Part shown: positions 53,001 to 64,000 of the stretch, one piece after another
How positions within the stretch are numbered: position 1 is the first letter of the stretch
Layout of the letters: every line of letters begins with the position of its first letter
NCBI GenBank assembly: GCA_030068075.1
Contig: CM057843.1
Location: forward strand, 40,431,832-40,495,831
Origin: Paguma larvata
Taxonomy: Eukaryota > Chordata > Mammalia > Carnivora > Viverridae
Direction of reading: 5' to 3'
Length of the DNA stretch: 64,000 nucleotides
Notes under the pieces: model-generated
What the model was told of the DNA's origin: nothing
The model's input: only the letters and a program-made list of their open reading frames with translations
Databases searched by the model: none
Position numbers and translations under genes: made by a program

Positions 53001-53967
53001 TGGGAGCTCAGCCCGCAAGAAGAGGCGCGTTGCGAGGTGAGGCAGAGGGGATGTGGGGGGAGAGACAGAGCCTTCGCCAGGGCAGTAGACACCGAGCCAG
53101 CTGTGGGCTCCGCTGCGTCTCTGGATCCCCGTGGAGACAGCAGCAGGAGTCTTGTCAGCAGGACCAGCATCAGGTTCTCCGCCTGAATGAGGCTCCCTTG
53201 GCCCTTGCTAGTACAGGATTGTATCAGAAGGGAACGGTATCTCTCTTCCTTAGCGAAAGGCTACAGGCTCCTCTCCGTGAGGGAGACATTCAGCGTTCAC
53301 TGGTTAATCTGGGGAACAGATCACCCACCCCTCACTTCTACTTCCCTCCCGCACCCCACGAAGCTCTCCTCCCCACTGCCTCTTCCTGCCTTCAGATCTG
53401 GCCTTGGGAGCTCATGCGGGTGCTTGGCCTCCCCCTGCTCTCAAGGTTTAGTGTCTAGCTCTGCCCCTCCACCCCTACCCTGTAGTCCCAAGGCGTGGCT
53501 GTGACCTTCCTACCTTCCTTCCTTCCCTCCCTCCCTTCCCCAGTTCCTCAGTCTCCCGCTCCCTGGGAGTGGCCCGAGGACGACGCAGCCGCATCGCCCG
53601 CCTCCCCAGCACCACCTTGAAGAGGCCAGCCGGGCCCCTCGCAATCCCAGGTGACTGGCACCGGGGACAGGGATGGGAGAGGCAGATAGGAAGTAGGAGG
53701 TGACAGGAGGGCCAAGACCCAGGTGAAAGGAAGGCTTGGGGTATTTCCCAGGGTTTTAGGGACGCTGATGAGAGAAGTGGGAGAAGGGTGGGGGTGGGGA
53801 GCAGTAGGACAGAGCCTCACTTTCTTCCTCCCTGCCTGCCCCCATCCAACTGGCCTGCAGAACCCCCCTCCAGTCCCCGCTGCCCTGGCAACCAGAGGAG
53901 CCAGCAGGAACTGATTGGGATCGGGGGAGCCCCGTCGTCTGGGAGCTCTATAGCCAAGGTGTCCTGA
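43740..53967 (+). CDS. KIF18B: KIF18B, kinesin-8 motor protein (15 coding exons, 863 aa model)
   Basis: Plus-end-directed kinesin-8 that, with EB1 and MCAK, promotes astral microtubule depolymerisation in mitosis. Exons: 43740-44058, 44647-44804, 45068-45172, 45365-45475, 45555-45752, 45894-46070, 46967-47041, 47191-47291, 47806-47992, 48344-48471, 51067-51266, 51481-52009, 52947-53036, 53544-53650, 53861-53967. All phases join without a stop to 863 aa, close to the human length. The motor domain is roughly residues 9-350: P-loop GATGAGKT at 111-118, switch I NATSSRSH at 220-227, switch II DLAGSE at 256-261. The neck is 357-390. The tail is Pro/Ser-rich with basic nuclear-localisation clusters KRRRRR (630-635), TKRQRQ (651-656) and RKKRRV (786-791), and ends AKVS. 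A second in-frame ATG at 43746 is an alternative start. The acceptor of the exon at 51481 is ambiguous (see findings). Confidence 0.95.
44647..44804 (+). CDS. KIF18B: KIF18B exon 3 (P-loop)
   Basis: Carries [16 protein letters not shown], the kinesin Walker A motif, and ends ISYQE. Acceptor CCCACAG, donor GAG|GTAGGA, phase 0. Confidence 0.95.
45068..45172 (+). CDS. KIF18B: KIF18B exon 4
   Basis: 35 codons, starting [12 protein letters not shown], a kinesin signature, and ending GLSFHQ. Acceptor CCGCAG, donor CAG|GTGTGG. Both flanking boundaries are phase 0. Confidence 0.94.
45365..45475 (+). CDS. KIF18B: KIF18B exon 5 (switch I)
   Basis: 37 codons ending [19 protein letters not shown] is the conserved switch I motif. 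The donor is CAG|GTGAGA. The following intron is only 79 bp. Confidence 0.94.
45555..45752 (+). CDS. KIF18B: KIF18B exon 6 (switch II)
   Basis: 66 codons with [11 protein letters not shown] (switch II) and [16 protein letters not shown]. The donor AAG|GTCAAA is weak, lacking the usual R at +3. Confidence 0.94.
45894..46070 (+). CDS. KIF18B: KIF18B exon 7
   Basis: 59 codons: [20 protein letters not shown] through [15 protein letters not shown], the end of the motor core (microtubule-binding loop 12 / alpha 5 region and alpha 6). The donor is TCG|GTGTGT. Confidence 0.94.
46305..46524 (+). mobile_element. KIF18B: Can-SINE in KIF18B intron 7
   Basis: GGGGCACCTGGGTGGCTCAG head, CT-rich middle, AATTAATAAAAAGCATT tail. 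The only SINE within the coding part of KIF18B. Confidence 0.94.
46967..47041 (+). CDS. KIF18B: KIF18B exon 8 (neck)
   Basis: 25 codons, [20 protein letters not shown] and on, a short helical neck region conserved in kinesin-8. Acceptor ATCTCAG, donor GAG|GTGAGG. Confidence 0.93.
47191..47291 (+). CDS. KIF18B: KIF18B exon 9
   Basis: Encodes [14 protein letters not shown], the end of the neck coiled-coil helix, then the start of the proline-rich tail. It ends in phase 2 at CCAGC|GTGAGT. Confidence 0.88.
47806..47992 (+). CDS. KIF18B: KIF18B exon 10
   Basis: Acceptor CCCTTAG. The frame gives [19 protein letters not shown], matching the human tail, and then an acidic stretch [10 protein letters not shown]. 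Donor GAG|GTAGGA. Low complexity, so it diverges more than the motor exons. Confidence 0.85.
48344..48471 (+). CDS. KIF18B: KIF18B exon 11
   Basis: Starts VPIQVPEQT and ends GRDRSK plus two bases of a split Gln codon. The donor CA|GTAGGT is supported because joining to 51067 restores SKQLALKVL. Confidence 0.85.
49960..50340. promoter_or_regulatory. KIF18B: Candidate conserved element in KIF18B intron 11
   Basis: TTTAATTTATATCCGGCCTT, GATAAATTATTGGCCATGAG and TTTATTAGAATCTAAATTTA: AT-rich unique sequence in a GC-rich intron, no repeat signature. May regulate a neighbour rather than KIF18B. Confidence 0.4.
50450..50700. mobile_element. KIF18B: MIR3-like fragment in KIF18B intron 11
   Basis: TAGTATGAGCCGGGTACTCT, AGCAACCCTAAGAGGTGGG and CCATTTTAAGGATGCCGAGA. 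Confidence 0.75.
51067..51266 (+). CDS. KIF18B: KIF18B exon 12
   Basis: Encodes [20 protein letters not shown] through [15 protein letters not shown], the most conserved block of the tail, probably helical. Donor TCAG|GTGAGT, phase 1. Confidence 0.92.
51481..52009 (+). CDS. KIF18B: KIF18B exon 13 (basic tail; 5' boundary uncertain)
   Basis: The longest exon. Encodes [18 protein letters not shown], then KRRRRR and [16 protein letters not shown] nuclear-localisation type clusters, and [10 protein letters not shown]. It ends FIP plus AG of a split Ser codon. The acceptor may be 51480 (TTCAG) or 51423 (CCCCCAG, adding 19 residues); both keep the frame. Confidence 0.85.
52947..53036 (+). CDS. KIF18B: KIF18B exon 14
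   Basis: Encodes [16 protein letters not shown] and the RKKRRVA cluster. Acceptor CCCGCAG, donor GAG|GTGAGG, phase 2 on both sides. Confidence 0.9.
53544..53650 (+). CDS. KIF18B: KIF18B exon 15
   Basis: Encodes a Ser/Arg-rich stretch with [19 protein letters not shown], matching the conserved human tail (candidate microtubule/EB1 contact region). Acceptor CCCCAG, donor CCAG|GTGACT. Confidence 0.9.
53861..53967 (+). CDS. KIF18B: KIF18B exon 16 (last, stop at 53965)
   Basis: Encodes [15 protein letters not shown] through IAKVS and TGA. The human protein ends in a similar TKVS, which supports this stop. Confidence 0.9.
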
Positions 53968-54725
53968 CCCGCCTGCCCTTCGTGGGCCCTGGAACCGCCT
54001 GCGCCAGGAGCCCTGCCCGACCTGCCTCCTCACCTTGGAGCAATTAATGGCAACATCCTCTTCCTTTATTAACGCTCCTTGCCAGCCATTCATTTTGCTA
54101 CCTGCCCTCTTTATCAATCTCTTGCTATACTCAGTTTCTCAGCCTGTGCATATTCATCTTGAGTGTTAATATGTTGCTATTTTAAAGGTGCAACCGCCTT
54201 ACCTCTCCTAGCTCATAACACTCTCCATGCAAGCAGGGGGCCTTGGGGGACTTCGCTCCTGCCCTCCCATCTAACAGAGGGCTCTGCAGTCACGGCCGCT
54301 GTGCAATGAAGAAGGGGCAAGGACAGGATGGGCGGGGGACATGATGGGGGCTCCTAGCCTGACTCCACCTGGCGTGTGTGAGAGAGGGAGGCACCGTCAG
54401 CCTCATCCCTGCAGCCCGGAGCAGGAGCCCCAGCCCCAGGCTGCCGTCCAAGTGATGGTGCGGATGATAGTAGTGTTTTGATTTCCAAGTGAAGATAGCT
54501 TTATGGTTTTTTACCCTGTTGCCAACAGGATGCACGTTCAGTGTAAAAAGAAATGTAAAGAAGAAAGGGAAATTCAGCCTTAATGCTACCACCTAGATGT
54601 AAGAGCTGTTAATATCCGGCTTTATATCCTTTCATCCTTTATTTCTGCCTATATACGTCTATGTACATGTAGATATAGATATATTTTTTTATTATAATGA
54701 TTAATAAACCATCTCTGTCCTTGGT
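53968..54725 (+). other. KIF18B: KIF18B 3' UTR with poly(A) signal
   Basis: No further reading frame of note. AATAAA at 54703-54708 in an AT-rich stretch is the most likely polyadenylation signal. The UTR end is inferred. Confidence 0.6.
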
Positions 54726-55109
54726 ATGGGTTTCTATATATCTGCACAGGATAGCAACACCTTCCCAAGAAGCTCCTGAGTCTAGAAAACACTCCCCATT
54801 GTCTCCTTCAGCGGCCTCAGGTCTGGGCCTAAGAGTCAGCTCTGCGGCTTATTCTGCGGCCCCGGCCCTCGCTAAGGGCCTCTGCTCCTGAGCGGGTGGA
54901 GAAGCCTGCACGCCTGCAGGCCTGCGCCACCCTCCTGCGGCCTTGGGCAGAGCTTGCTGAGAGTCCTGCTGTCAGGGAACATGTTTAGCGGCCCCGGGTC
55001 TCCGGTGAGACTCGAGGCTAAGCCCCGACCGCTTGAACCCAGTGCAATCTTCCTCCAGCTCCAAAAGCCCCACTCGCGCCCCCTCTCCACTCATCGGGAT
55101 TGTGATGGT

Positions 55110-55290
55110 TCAACACGGGTTCACCTCCGTCTCTCCAGGAAGATGTGGCTGGCTGAATGAATTAATCGTGTAAACAAAATGATAGGCGTCTGCGTTTAAC
55201 TTCCTTCTCAAAACAAACATGTTAGAGGTATTTAGCACGTTGTGAGTAGCGTGTAAATAATGCCGCTAATTTCCAATGAGTCCTCGCCGT
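55110..55290. promoter_or_regulatory. Candidate conserved element 3' of KIF18B
   Basis: GAATGAATTAATCGTGTAAA, AACAAAATGATAGG, TTTAGCACGTTG and CCGCTAATTTCCAATGAG; AT-rich, homeodomain and forkhead-like words, not a known repeat. Confidence 0.4.
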
Positions 55291-57821
55291 GCTGGGGGAG
55301 CCGCCTCCCCCTCTACCTGCTGAGCCCCTGCGCCACTCAGTGTGGACTCTCGTTTGGAGGAATGGAGAGAACACAGAGAGGCGCCCTGGGTCCCGCCCGG
55401 CTGCAGGCATCTCACAAAACTTCGTGGCCTTACGAGGTATAATGAGGAAAGAGGCTCAAGAAGGTTAACAACACGTGCCCAGGGTTAGACAGCAAGTGGC
55501 AGGGCCAGGATCCGGACCAGGGTCTGGTTCTTTGCAGCACACCCAGCTGCTTGCCTTTAGAAGTGAACAGGCATCGTTTCTTTCTGCGTGCCCGGAGTTC
55601 CCGCCTCTCCAATTAGTCTTAATGAGTTTTTTTTCCCCCTTGTGCTCCATGATTCCCACGGAAGCAGTCACAGCTTCACATCTGTAGCCCCCAGCGGCCT
55701 GGCGTGGCGCCTGACCTTAGGAGACCTCGCTGAGTGCTGGTTGGATTCAAACAGAGTAACTTGCCCATTTCCTGGGGCCCTCACATATATTATCTCACTC
55801 GATGGTCACCGTCACCCCCGCAAGCACCGGCGCAGCAGACACGGGACAGGGCGGCTGGTAACGAGGGCCAGAAGGGCAAGCCTCGCACAACAGGGTCCAT
55901 TGCGCGAGGCGGAATTCGCCTCGGCTGGGGGCAGCCTGCAAGTGGAAGAGGTCGCTCTTGACAAGGAGGCTCTGCAGCCGGCCATTCGCTCAGCAAACAT
56001 TCGTGGCCCCGCGGTGCAAGATGTGCTCTCGGGTGACCCATTAAATGTACAAAGACTCGGCCAATGGAGTTAAGCACGAGTGGCTCCTGTCCTCAATCAC
56101 AGGAGGTCGGGCTGAGAGTGCTCGCCGCACGGTGTCCTGCGGGCCGGGAGGCAGCCTGGCTGGTCTTGGCTTCGCGGGGAGCTGGCCAGGGGCTGAGGGG
56201 GCAGCGAGCTGACAGCCAGCTCCCAGCTGACCTCCGTGGGCGGCAACGAGGCTCTGAGATTGGATTGTTCTAGAGAGTCATCCTGGAGTCACGGCAGTCG
56301 ATGGCGCCCCCGTCCACTGCAGGCCCAGCCTGACCTAAGGCCCCTCTTCCTGCTTCACCTGGCCTCTCTCGCCTTGGGGTTCTGCACAGAGCCCCTCGCT
56401 CCACTTCTGGGAGTTCGGAATACTCTCTTCGCCGGCCCTTTGCACCCATCTCCTTGCCCACCTGAGGCCCCGAAGCTGGTGTCTGGACCCCACCAAGTCC
56501 TGCCCGCTTCAGAGAGCCAGGCTCAGTGCCAGGAGCCGCAGACAAAGAGAACAAGACGTTGTCCCTTCACTCAGGGAGTCAGGATGGTGCCTGTCCCTTT
56601 CGCCTGAGTGTAAGCCCAAATCTTCAATGTTGGGACCTGTCAACCAGAGGGACCCGGCTTTTCCCTCTGGGTCCTCCCAACTCCCCAGCCATCAGCTTGG
56701 CCCCTCACAGGGGACTTTGTCACCACATGGGGTGGGGCATGCTGCTAACTCAGGAGTCCTCTCTTTCCAACCCCTGCTCATCCGTCTCCAGGCTTTCCCA
56801 GGAATGTCCGTCTCTGGCTCTTAGCTAAGCTTGGAGGATCCTGGGTCCCAGACGGAATCTAGCTTATGGTTGTCTTCCCCTCCTCCATGGCTCTTTTGTG
56901 AAGAGGGACCTTGGAGGGCTTGGGATGGAGGTTGGGGCAGGGAGGAAGCGACCAGAGTCACCCCCAGGGGCCTGGAGACCACGGCTGTGTATTCCAGCTC
57001 TGCCTACGTGTTCCCTGCAGCTCGCCTGCAGCTCTTCCAGCCCTGTTCCCTGGCTCATCCTGTCCATTTGGAGGACCACTGGATTGGAAACAACACGCTG
57101 CCTGCCGGCCCTCTCCTCCTACCAGGGACGCATCTGGCCCCCGCCTCTCACCCTCCCAGAGAGACTCAGTCAGGCAGGGAGACAGAGGGGAGCAGGGAGC
57201 AGAACAGATCGGGGAAAGCAATTAAAAAGCAGGTCTCAGGGTTAGAGGCTGGAAAGTGGGGGGCAGACCGAAGCGCCCGGGAGGATGGGGAGAGGCGGGG
57301 AGAGAAAGGGTCCAAGTTTATTAACCCCGGTGCAGCAGCCTGGCCCCTGGGTCTGTGAAGGTGAGTGAGCTGATGCCTCCAACCACGAGCTGACTGCGGC
57401 CGGGGAAGAGGAAGGGGAAGGAGTCTGGGGGTTCGTCCAGGGGCCCTTCTACAGGCACAGGAGTCGGGCACTCTCACCAGCAGAGCTGGCTTGGCACAGG
57501 CTGACAGATGACAGGAGAAGGAACCAGCCGTTGCCTGAGGTAGCCCTCCTCCGGCTGAAAAAGGAGACAGCCCCTGCCCTCAAGGAGCTCCCATCTGACC
57601 GTGAACCATGAGTGCTTGCATCAGGGAGCTCCCATCCAAGAAGAGAGGGTGTCCCGAGGGACCGTATTATTAGGGAGACTCCATTCTGATGGAAAGATAT
57701 AGGTCCTAACATTAGGAAGTCCCTATCCATGGGGGCCCCTCTCCTTGGGGAGCCTCAGGCTGAGGTGCAGGAGGGACCGACTCTGATGGGACACGTTGAC
57801 ACACCAAGATCTTCTCACAGT

Positions 57822-57905
57822 GGAGCGTGCGACTCTTGATCTCGGGGTCGTGAGTTTGAGCCCCACGTTGGGTGTGAAGCCCCCTTGAGAAAAATAAAAT
57901 AAAAT
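57822..57905 (+). mobile_element. Truncated short Can-SINE
   Basis: GAGCGTGCGACTCTTGATCT, B box GTGAGTTTGAGCCCCACG, TTGGGTGTG and AAAATAAAATAAAAT tail. The first about 30 bases of the head are missing. Confidence 0.85.
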
Positions 57906-58309
57906 ATAAGAACACAAGAGCTTTTCAAACCAATGGAGTTGCGGGCCTCAAGTCTACGGCTGGGGAAGGGCAAGGATGGAGGGAGAGCGCCCCCGGGGGA
58001 GTCAGGGAGGTGGGAAAGCAGGCTGGAAAACAGCTTCTCTGGGGACAGTCGGAGATGACTCACACCTGTCCCCCGGCGGACCCAAAGTCACACACTACCG
58101 GTGGTCTGGGGGGAAATGGTGTTGCCTCCTACGCCCTCTTCACTGGCCGCTGCCTCCCGTGTCCTCTCCATACTCCCAGGTAACGGTCCTGGGGAGGTAC
58201 CTATACACCGTCCCTTCTCCGCCGCCCCCAGTGGAGCTAACAAGACATGTCAGAGCCCCTTGGAAGACTCAGCTCCAGCCCCTCTAGGCCCAACCCATCG
58301 TTAACAGGT

Positions 58310-58510
58310 AAATAGGTAAAAACACCTGGCAGGTGTTATAAAATGGAAGCTGTGGTTTTTCGAGCAACTGCGGTGTCCGGCCTTCACTCTTTTATCCTCA
58401 CAGCTACCTTGGAAGTAAGTGTTGTGAGTCCCCATTCCACAGGTGTGGAGATGGAGGCTCCGAGAAAGTTCATGGAGTCATCCAAGATCACATAGCTGTT
58501 GAATGGCCAT
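58310..58510. mobile_element. MIR-like fragment
   Basis: CCTCACAGCTACCTTGGAAG, CATTCCACAGGTGTGGAGAT and AAGATCACATAGCTGTTGAA. Confidence 0.7.
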
Positions 58511-58520
58511 GGCCTGGCTC

Positions 58521-58537
58521 TCCTCTAGAGGGCGCTG
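58521..58537 (+). promoter_or_regulatory. CTCF-like motif, forward
   Basis: TCCTCTAGAGGGCGCTG matches the CTCF core (AGAGGGCGCTG). Between KIF18B and GFAP. Confidence 0.5.
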
Positions 58538-58689
58538 TCATAGCAGTTCGAAGCAACTCTAGAGAATAAATGGAGAGATCCCTCTGGGTGACACAAATGT
58601 GGGTTTTAGAAACCCTACCTATGGCTGTGAGACCCATGTCCTCTCCTCTGCGGTACCCTGCTGCTGCTCGAACCTGGGCAGCTGAGCAG

Positions 58690-58706
58690 TGCCATCTAGT
58701 GGCCAC
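58690..58706 (-). promoter_or_regulatory. CTCF-like motif, reverse
   Basis: The minus strand reads TGGCCACTAGATGGCAC, a good CTCF match. It faces the motif at 58521 from 153 bp away. Confidence 0.5.
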
Positions 58707-59419
58707 CAGCGCCTAGTTCCCTTCCTCAGGGTTGGGGCCCACGTCGGATGGGTGGACTCAGTAGTGGCCAAGGAGTCCACCACCGAGACTCAACTTCTCT
58801 TCATCCCACCCACGCTTGCTGACTACCCTGCTGCGCCAGGAACTGAGAACGGGACAGGGGCACAAGGGGAGACAGTGGGCAGCAGTCTAGCGGCTTGAAT
58901 TAGAGGCTGGCAAATTTAGTAAACGCGGGGCATCTGGTGTGTGGGTTGAGGCCAGGTGTGCTACTGATCTGTCCCAGGAGGCACTTGGGCCCCGTAGGCA
59001 GGAGGGCATCCTGGCAGATTCTGACACAAGGGAGGGGCACGGGGGTGGGAGGCCATCTTGTCCCCACCTTGGCTTGAAGTGGGGGCGCCTCTTGGCGGAA
59101 GGCTCCACAGAGGGGCATCCGGGCGTCCCCTCTCCAAGACCTGCAGCTTTCTGCTGTCTCTCCAGAAGTCAGTCCAGGGATCGGCTTGCGGCTTCGGAGA
59201 TGTTGGCCCTTAGCTTAGGGAGGCAGGAGAGGCGGGGCCACAGAGATGGGGCCTGAGGCAGGCCAGGAGGATGGGAGCAGCAGTGGAGGCTGGGAGCTGC
59301 ACCTGTCTGGAGCAACCGGGCCGCAAAGCAGGATCTAGGACAGAGAGAGGGAGAGAGAAACGCAGGGCGGGGGACGAGTGTGTACCTAACGACAGGGCTT
59401 GGGTAAATTAATGCGCACA

Positions 59420-59700
59420 GTGGAGAGTGATGCAGCTGTTGAGATGATGATGTAGATAAATATTTATTGATATGGAAAGATGTTCACAACATATTGCTGA
59501 GTGAAAAAAAACAAATTACAAAATAATTTGTACAGCATGAGCCCACTTGTAAAAAAAAAAAAAAAAAGAATATATAGATGTGGGGGGAAATCTGGTAGTG
59601 TTTATTATCTCCAGGTGGCAAAATCATGGCTAATTAAACTTTTTCGTTTTGCTTATCTGTATTTTCTGATTTTTCCATAACGAATGTGTGCTATAAAATA
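59420..59700. mobile_element. Old interspersed repeat, probably a LINE 3' end
   Basis: GGAAAGATGTTCACAACATA, GAGTGAAAAAAAACAAATTA, a long A run, then TCCAGGTGGCAAAATCATGG and CTGATTTTTCCATAACGAAT. This word order recurs widely in mammalian genomes; I am not sure of the family name. Confidence 0.55.
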
Positions 59701-60508
59701 AGGAAACTAGGGCAAACGACCACCGCCAACCCAGTTCTCCTGTGGACATCTTTGGATAGTTGAGGGCTGGGTGTGGGGGATGGGTCTAGGGTGGGAAGGA
59801 GGTTGAAGATGGAGCAAGAAGCCAGGGGGACCCAGGTCCAGGGCAGGTGGCCGGGGCGGGGGAAGGGGGGCCTCTCTCTGCTGCCGCCGAAGTGCTGTGT
59901 GACACACACACAGGTGCGATGCGCTAAGCCTCACTGACAAGCCCTTCCTGCTCTTGTCCGTCTTTTCCCTCCAAGATGGCTTTGCGCGTCTTTCAACCAG
60001 ATTCCACTGGAACAGAGAGAGGTCCGCACGCTGTGACTTGCCCGGCAAGCTGGAGGGACAGCCACTCCTCGACGCAGAGAGTAGTGGGGACGAGGGTTTG
60101 TCCTCAGTCTTGTTCTTCTTGTAATGCCCCCTGACCTTTCCCGGCTCCCCAGTCCACAGCAGGATCAAAGGTCATGGGGCGTCCCCTCCTCAAGATTTCC
60201 CTCCCCATGTTACTGCTCAGGTCCAGGGTCAGGTGTGGTGGAAGACTTAGGGACCCCCGCCTCCCCCTCTGCGCTGGGACTTACAGAGGAAAACCTTGGC
60301 GAGCAGCCCGTGACGTGCCGGAATGGAGCGCATCTCCGCAGCGCGGGGTAAGAGGCATTGCCCTGACGGGAGCTCAGGGGTGTGAGCTGGCTCTGGGGGC
60401 CGGGGAGGGGGCAAGCAGCCAGGCCTTGTCCACAGAGCTGGAGACCTGGCAGAGCTGGGCTGGCCGCCCCCACCCCCACCCCAGGGCCTTCCCCTTGTGC
60501 CCACTGAA

Positions 60509-60515
60509 TGACTCA
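60509..60515 (+). promoter_or_regulatory. GFAP: AP-1 site in the GFAP distal enhancer
   Basis: TGACTCA, a perfect AP-1 element, in the conserved block GAATGACTCACCTTGG. An AP-1 site in this part of the human GFAP promoter has been reported to matter for expression. Confidence 0.75.
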
Positions 60516-60589
60516 CCTTGGCACAGACACAATGGTCCGGGGGTGGGCACAGAGCCTGCCCCCCGCTGCGTCCCAGCCCCCTCAGATGC

Positions 60590-60598
60590 TTCCGAGAA
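60590..60598 (+). promoter_or_regulatory. GFAP: STAT3 site of the GFAP promoter
   Basis: TTCCGAGAA, identical to the STAT3 element in rodent and human GFAP promoters, about 1.4 kb before the ATG. It includes the CpG whose methylation is known to block STAT3 and hold back astrocyte differentiation; that CpG is preserved here. Confidence 0.8.
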
Positions 60599-61802
60599 GT
60601 TCTTTGAGCCGGGGGCTTGGGGCTGGACTCTGCCTCGCAGCCTGGCATCTTGGGATAAAAACAGCACAGCCCCCCGGGGGCTGCCCTCTCGGTGCGGCGC
60701 CCTGACCAGTGGTGGAAAACAAGCCTCTATTCAGCAAGTGCCCAGGAGAAGGGATCAGAGGCCCAGGCATGGGCATGGGCAGCGGGGGAGGGGGAGGGCA
60801 GGGAGAGGAAAGCTGCCTGCTTCCCAGAAGTCCAAGGACACAGATGAGTGAGGGGCCTGGGTGGGGCTCTGGCCTGTGGGGTCAGAAGAGAGGGGTGGGT
60901 GGATCTCAAGTGTCAGGCTATAGGGCGCAGGCCCTGGGCTACCTCGTGTGGACCCAGTGGCTCTTGGGTTCCCAAGCCGACTCATCCCCAGAGACCTTTC
61001 CCATCCTCTCAGCCTGATGTGTGGGAACTCGAAGGAGATAAATTTCCAATGTGAAAGTGAGGTGAGGGGCGGCCAGAGGGACAGGGTGATGCAGGAACAA
61101 AGACGGGACGGCCAGCTCATCCATAACTGTTTTGTGCCGCTGTCAAGGCCGGCTCCGGGCAGGGGCGCACAGAGGCCGGGCAAGGGGGATGGCGGGAGCC
61201 CGGTGGGACTGAGGCGGGGGCTTAAGTGTGGCCCAGGGAGAAGGCCAGGGAGTGCGGCTCCTGCCCCTTTTGCCCCCTGGGGGCTTCCATGCTCCTTCCA
61301 TCACTCCCCCCCCACCCCAACTGCCAGACAAGGGCCTTCACTGACCTTCCAGACAAAGGGCTGGTGTCCAATTCCAGCCCACAGCCCCAGACTTCCAGGG
61401 AAGGGGGTGAAAGCAGGAATGCGGGACGCCCGTGTCAGAGTGGAGGAGTCCAACGGTCTGCTAGGAATGGAGCTAGGCAGAAAATTGTGACTGCAGGCTG
61501 CTCCTGGAGGCTGTGGAACTGGGTTTGTTCTTTGCCACAGTCCCAGCACCCAGCAGCCACTCGAAGCAGGAGTGCTGAGTAGGGAAGGCTTGGGTTATGG
61601 GGTCTCAGAGGTGGAAAGTAGGTCAGAGGTCATCGGGTCCAGCCTTTTCTTGGCCCACTTTCCCTGAGAAAGGGCCTCCTCGCCCCGTGGTCAGGGCCCC
61701 AGACCCAGCATCCGGCCCCAGGCACTGCCCACTAGCAGTACCTCTGTCTGTGGCCAGGCTGGGGCCGGCGTGCCCAGGAGGCCCTGCCTCTGGGCACAGT
61801 GA

Positions 61803-63813
<2,011 letters not shown>

Positions 63814-64000
63814 TGAGAGACAAAGAGAGAGAAGAGACAGAGAGGCTGAGGGAGACAGAGACAGAGCATCCTCAGCCCCTGGGAAGATCCTCACACACTC
63901 GCCCCACTTACTGAGAATTAGAACAGGCCTTGTTGTCTCAGTTTTTATTTCACGACAGCCCCGTGAGATAGGAACCCTTCCGGTACTATCTCCCTTTCGC

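Larger units (their letters stand above)
35140..54725 (+). other. KIF18B: KIF18B gene span (exon 1 non-coding to poly(A) signal)
   Basis: The transcription unit runs from the CpG promoter at about 35.1 kb to the AATAAA at 54703, with 16 exons (1 untranslated, 15 coding). Intron 1 is 8.5 kb and repeat-filled; intron 11 (48472-51066) is 2.6 kb and unique. Its distances to C1QL1 and GFAP are similar to those in the human locus as I remember it. The exact 5' end is inferred. Confidence 0.8.
54730..60360. other. KIF18B-GFAP intergenic region
   Basis: Mostly unique GC-rich sequence with one truncated Can-SINE (57.8 kb), a MIR, an old LINE piece (59.4-59.7 kb) and two facing CTCF-like motifs (58.5-58.7 kb). 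No gene recognised. Confidence 0.6.

Noticed and set aside
60174..60851. 225-codon frame upstream of GFAP
   Set aside because: Lies across the conserved GFAP enhancer; residues do not form a recognisable domain, and the human counterpart is regulatory DNA.

Overview
This is a mammalian nuclear genome window, almost certainly from a cat (Felidae). Three multi-exon genes with GT-AG introns encode orthologues of human chromosome 17q21.31 genes. Around twenty copies of the carnivore tRNA-Lys-derived Can-SINE are scattered through it, several in the felid form (GCGCCTGGGTGGCTCAG head, CT-rich middle, AATAAATAAA tail). I cannot say which cat species. All three genes read on the + strand in the order C1QL1, KIF18B, GFAP. 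This is the human order (DCAKD - C1QL1 - KIF18B - GFAP) read in transcriptional direction, so local synteny is intact.

Layout. 1-18.9 kb is non-coding upstream DNA of C1QL1. It holds a large CAC/CCA minisatellite (5.70-7.32 kb) with a higher-order period, four Can-SINEs, old MIR and L2 copies, an orphan CpG island at about 16.5-17.1 kb, and several AT-rich homeodomain-motif blocks that look like enhancers. 19.35-25.58 kb is the two-exon C1QL1 gene with a 5.45-kb intron. 26.1-35.1 kb is intergenic. 35.1-54.7 kb is KIF18B: a CpG promoter with two CCAAT boxes and a CHR element, a non-coding first exon, a first intron packed with SINEs inserted into old L1 debris (36-43.4 kb), and 15 coding exons (43.74-53.97 kb, 863 codons plus stop in my model). 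54.7-60.3 kb is intergenic with CTCF-like motifs. 60.37-61.97 kb is the GFAP enhancer/promoter, recognisably collinear with the human gfa2 promoter. GFAP exons 1-3 follow, and the gene runs off the right edge.

The genes do not form a pathway. C1QL1 is a secreted neuronal C1q/collagen synaptic organiser, KIF18B is a mitotic kinesin-8 at microtubule plus ends, and GFAP is the astrocyte intermediate filament. They are neighbours by ancient synteny and show independent regulation: a neuronal CpG promoter, a G2/M promoter, and a TATA-box astrocyte promoter with STAT3 and AP-1 sites. I found no RNA gene, CRISPR, viral gene or unknown protein-coding system. The points most worth checking are regulatory or structural: the higher-order minisatellite, splice ambiguity and readable introns in KIF18B, a possible near-cognate upstream start in C1QL1, and the motif-rich non-coding blocks.
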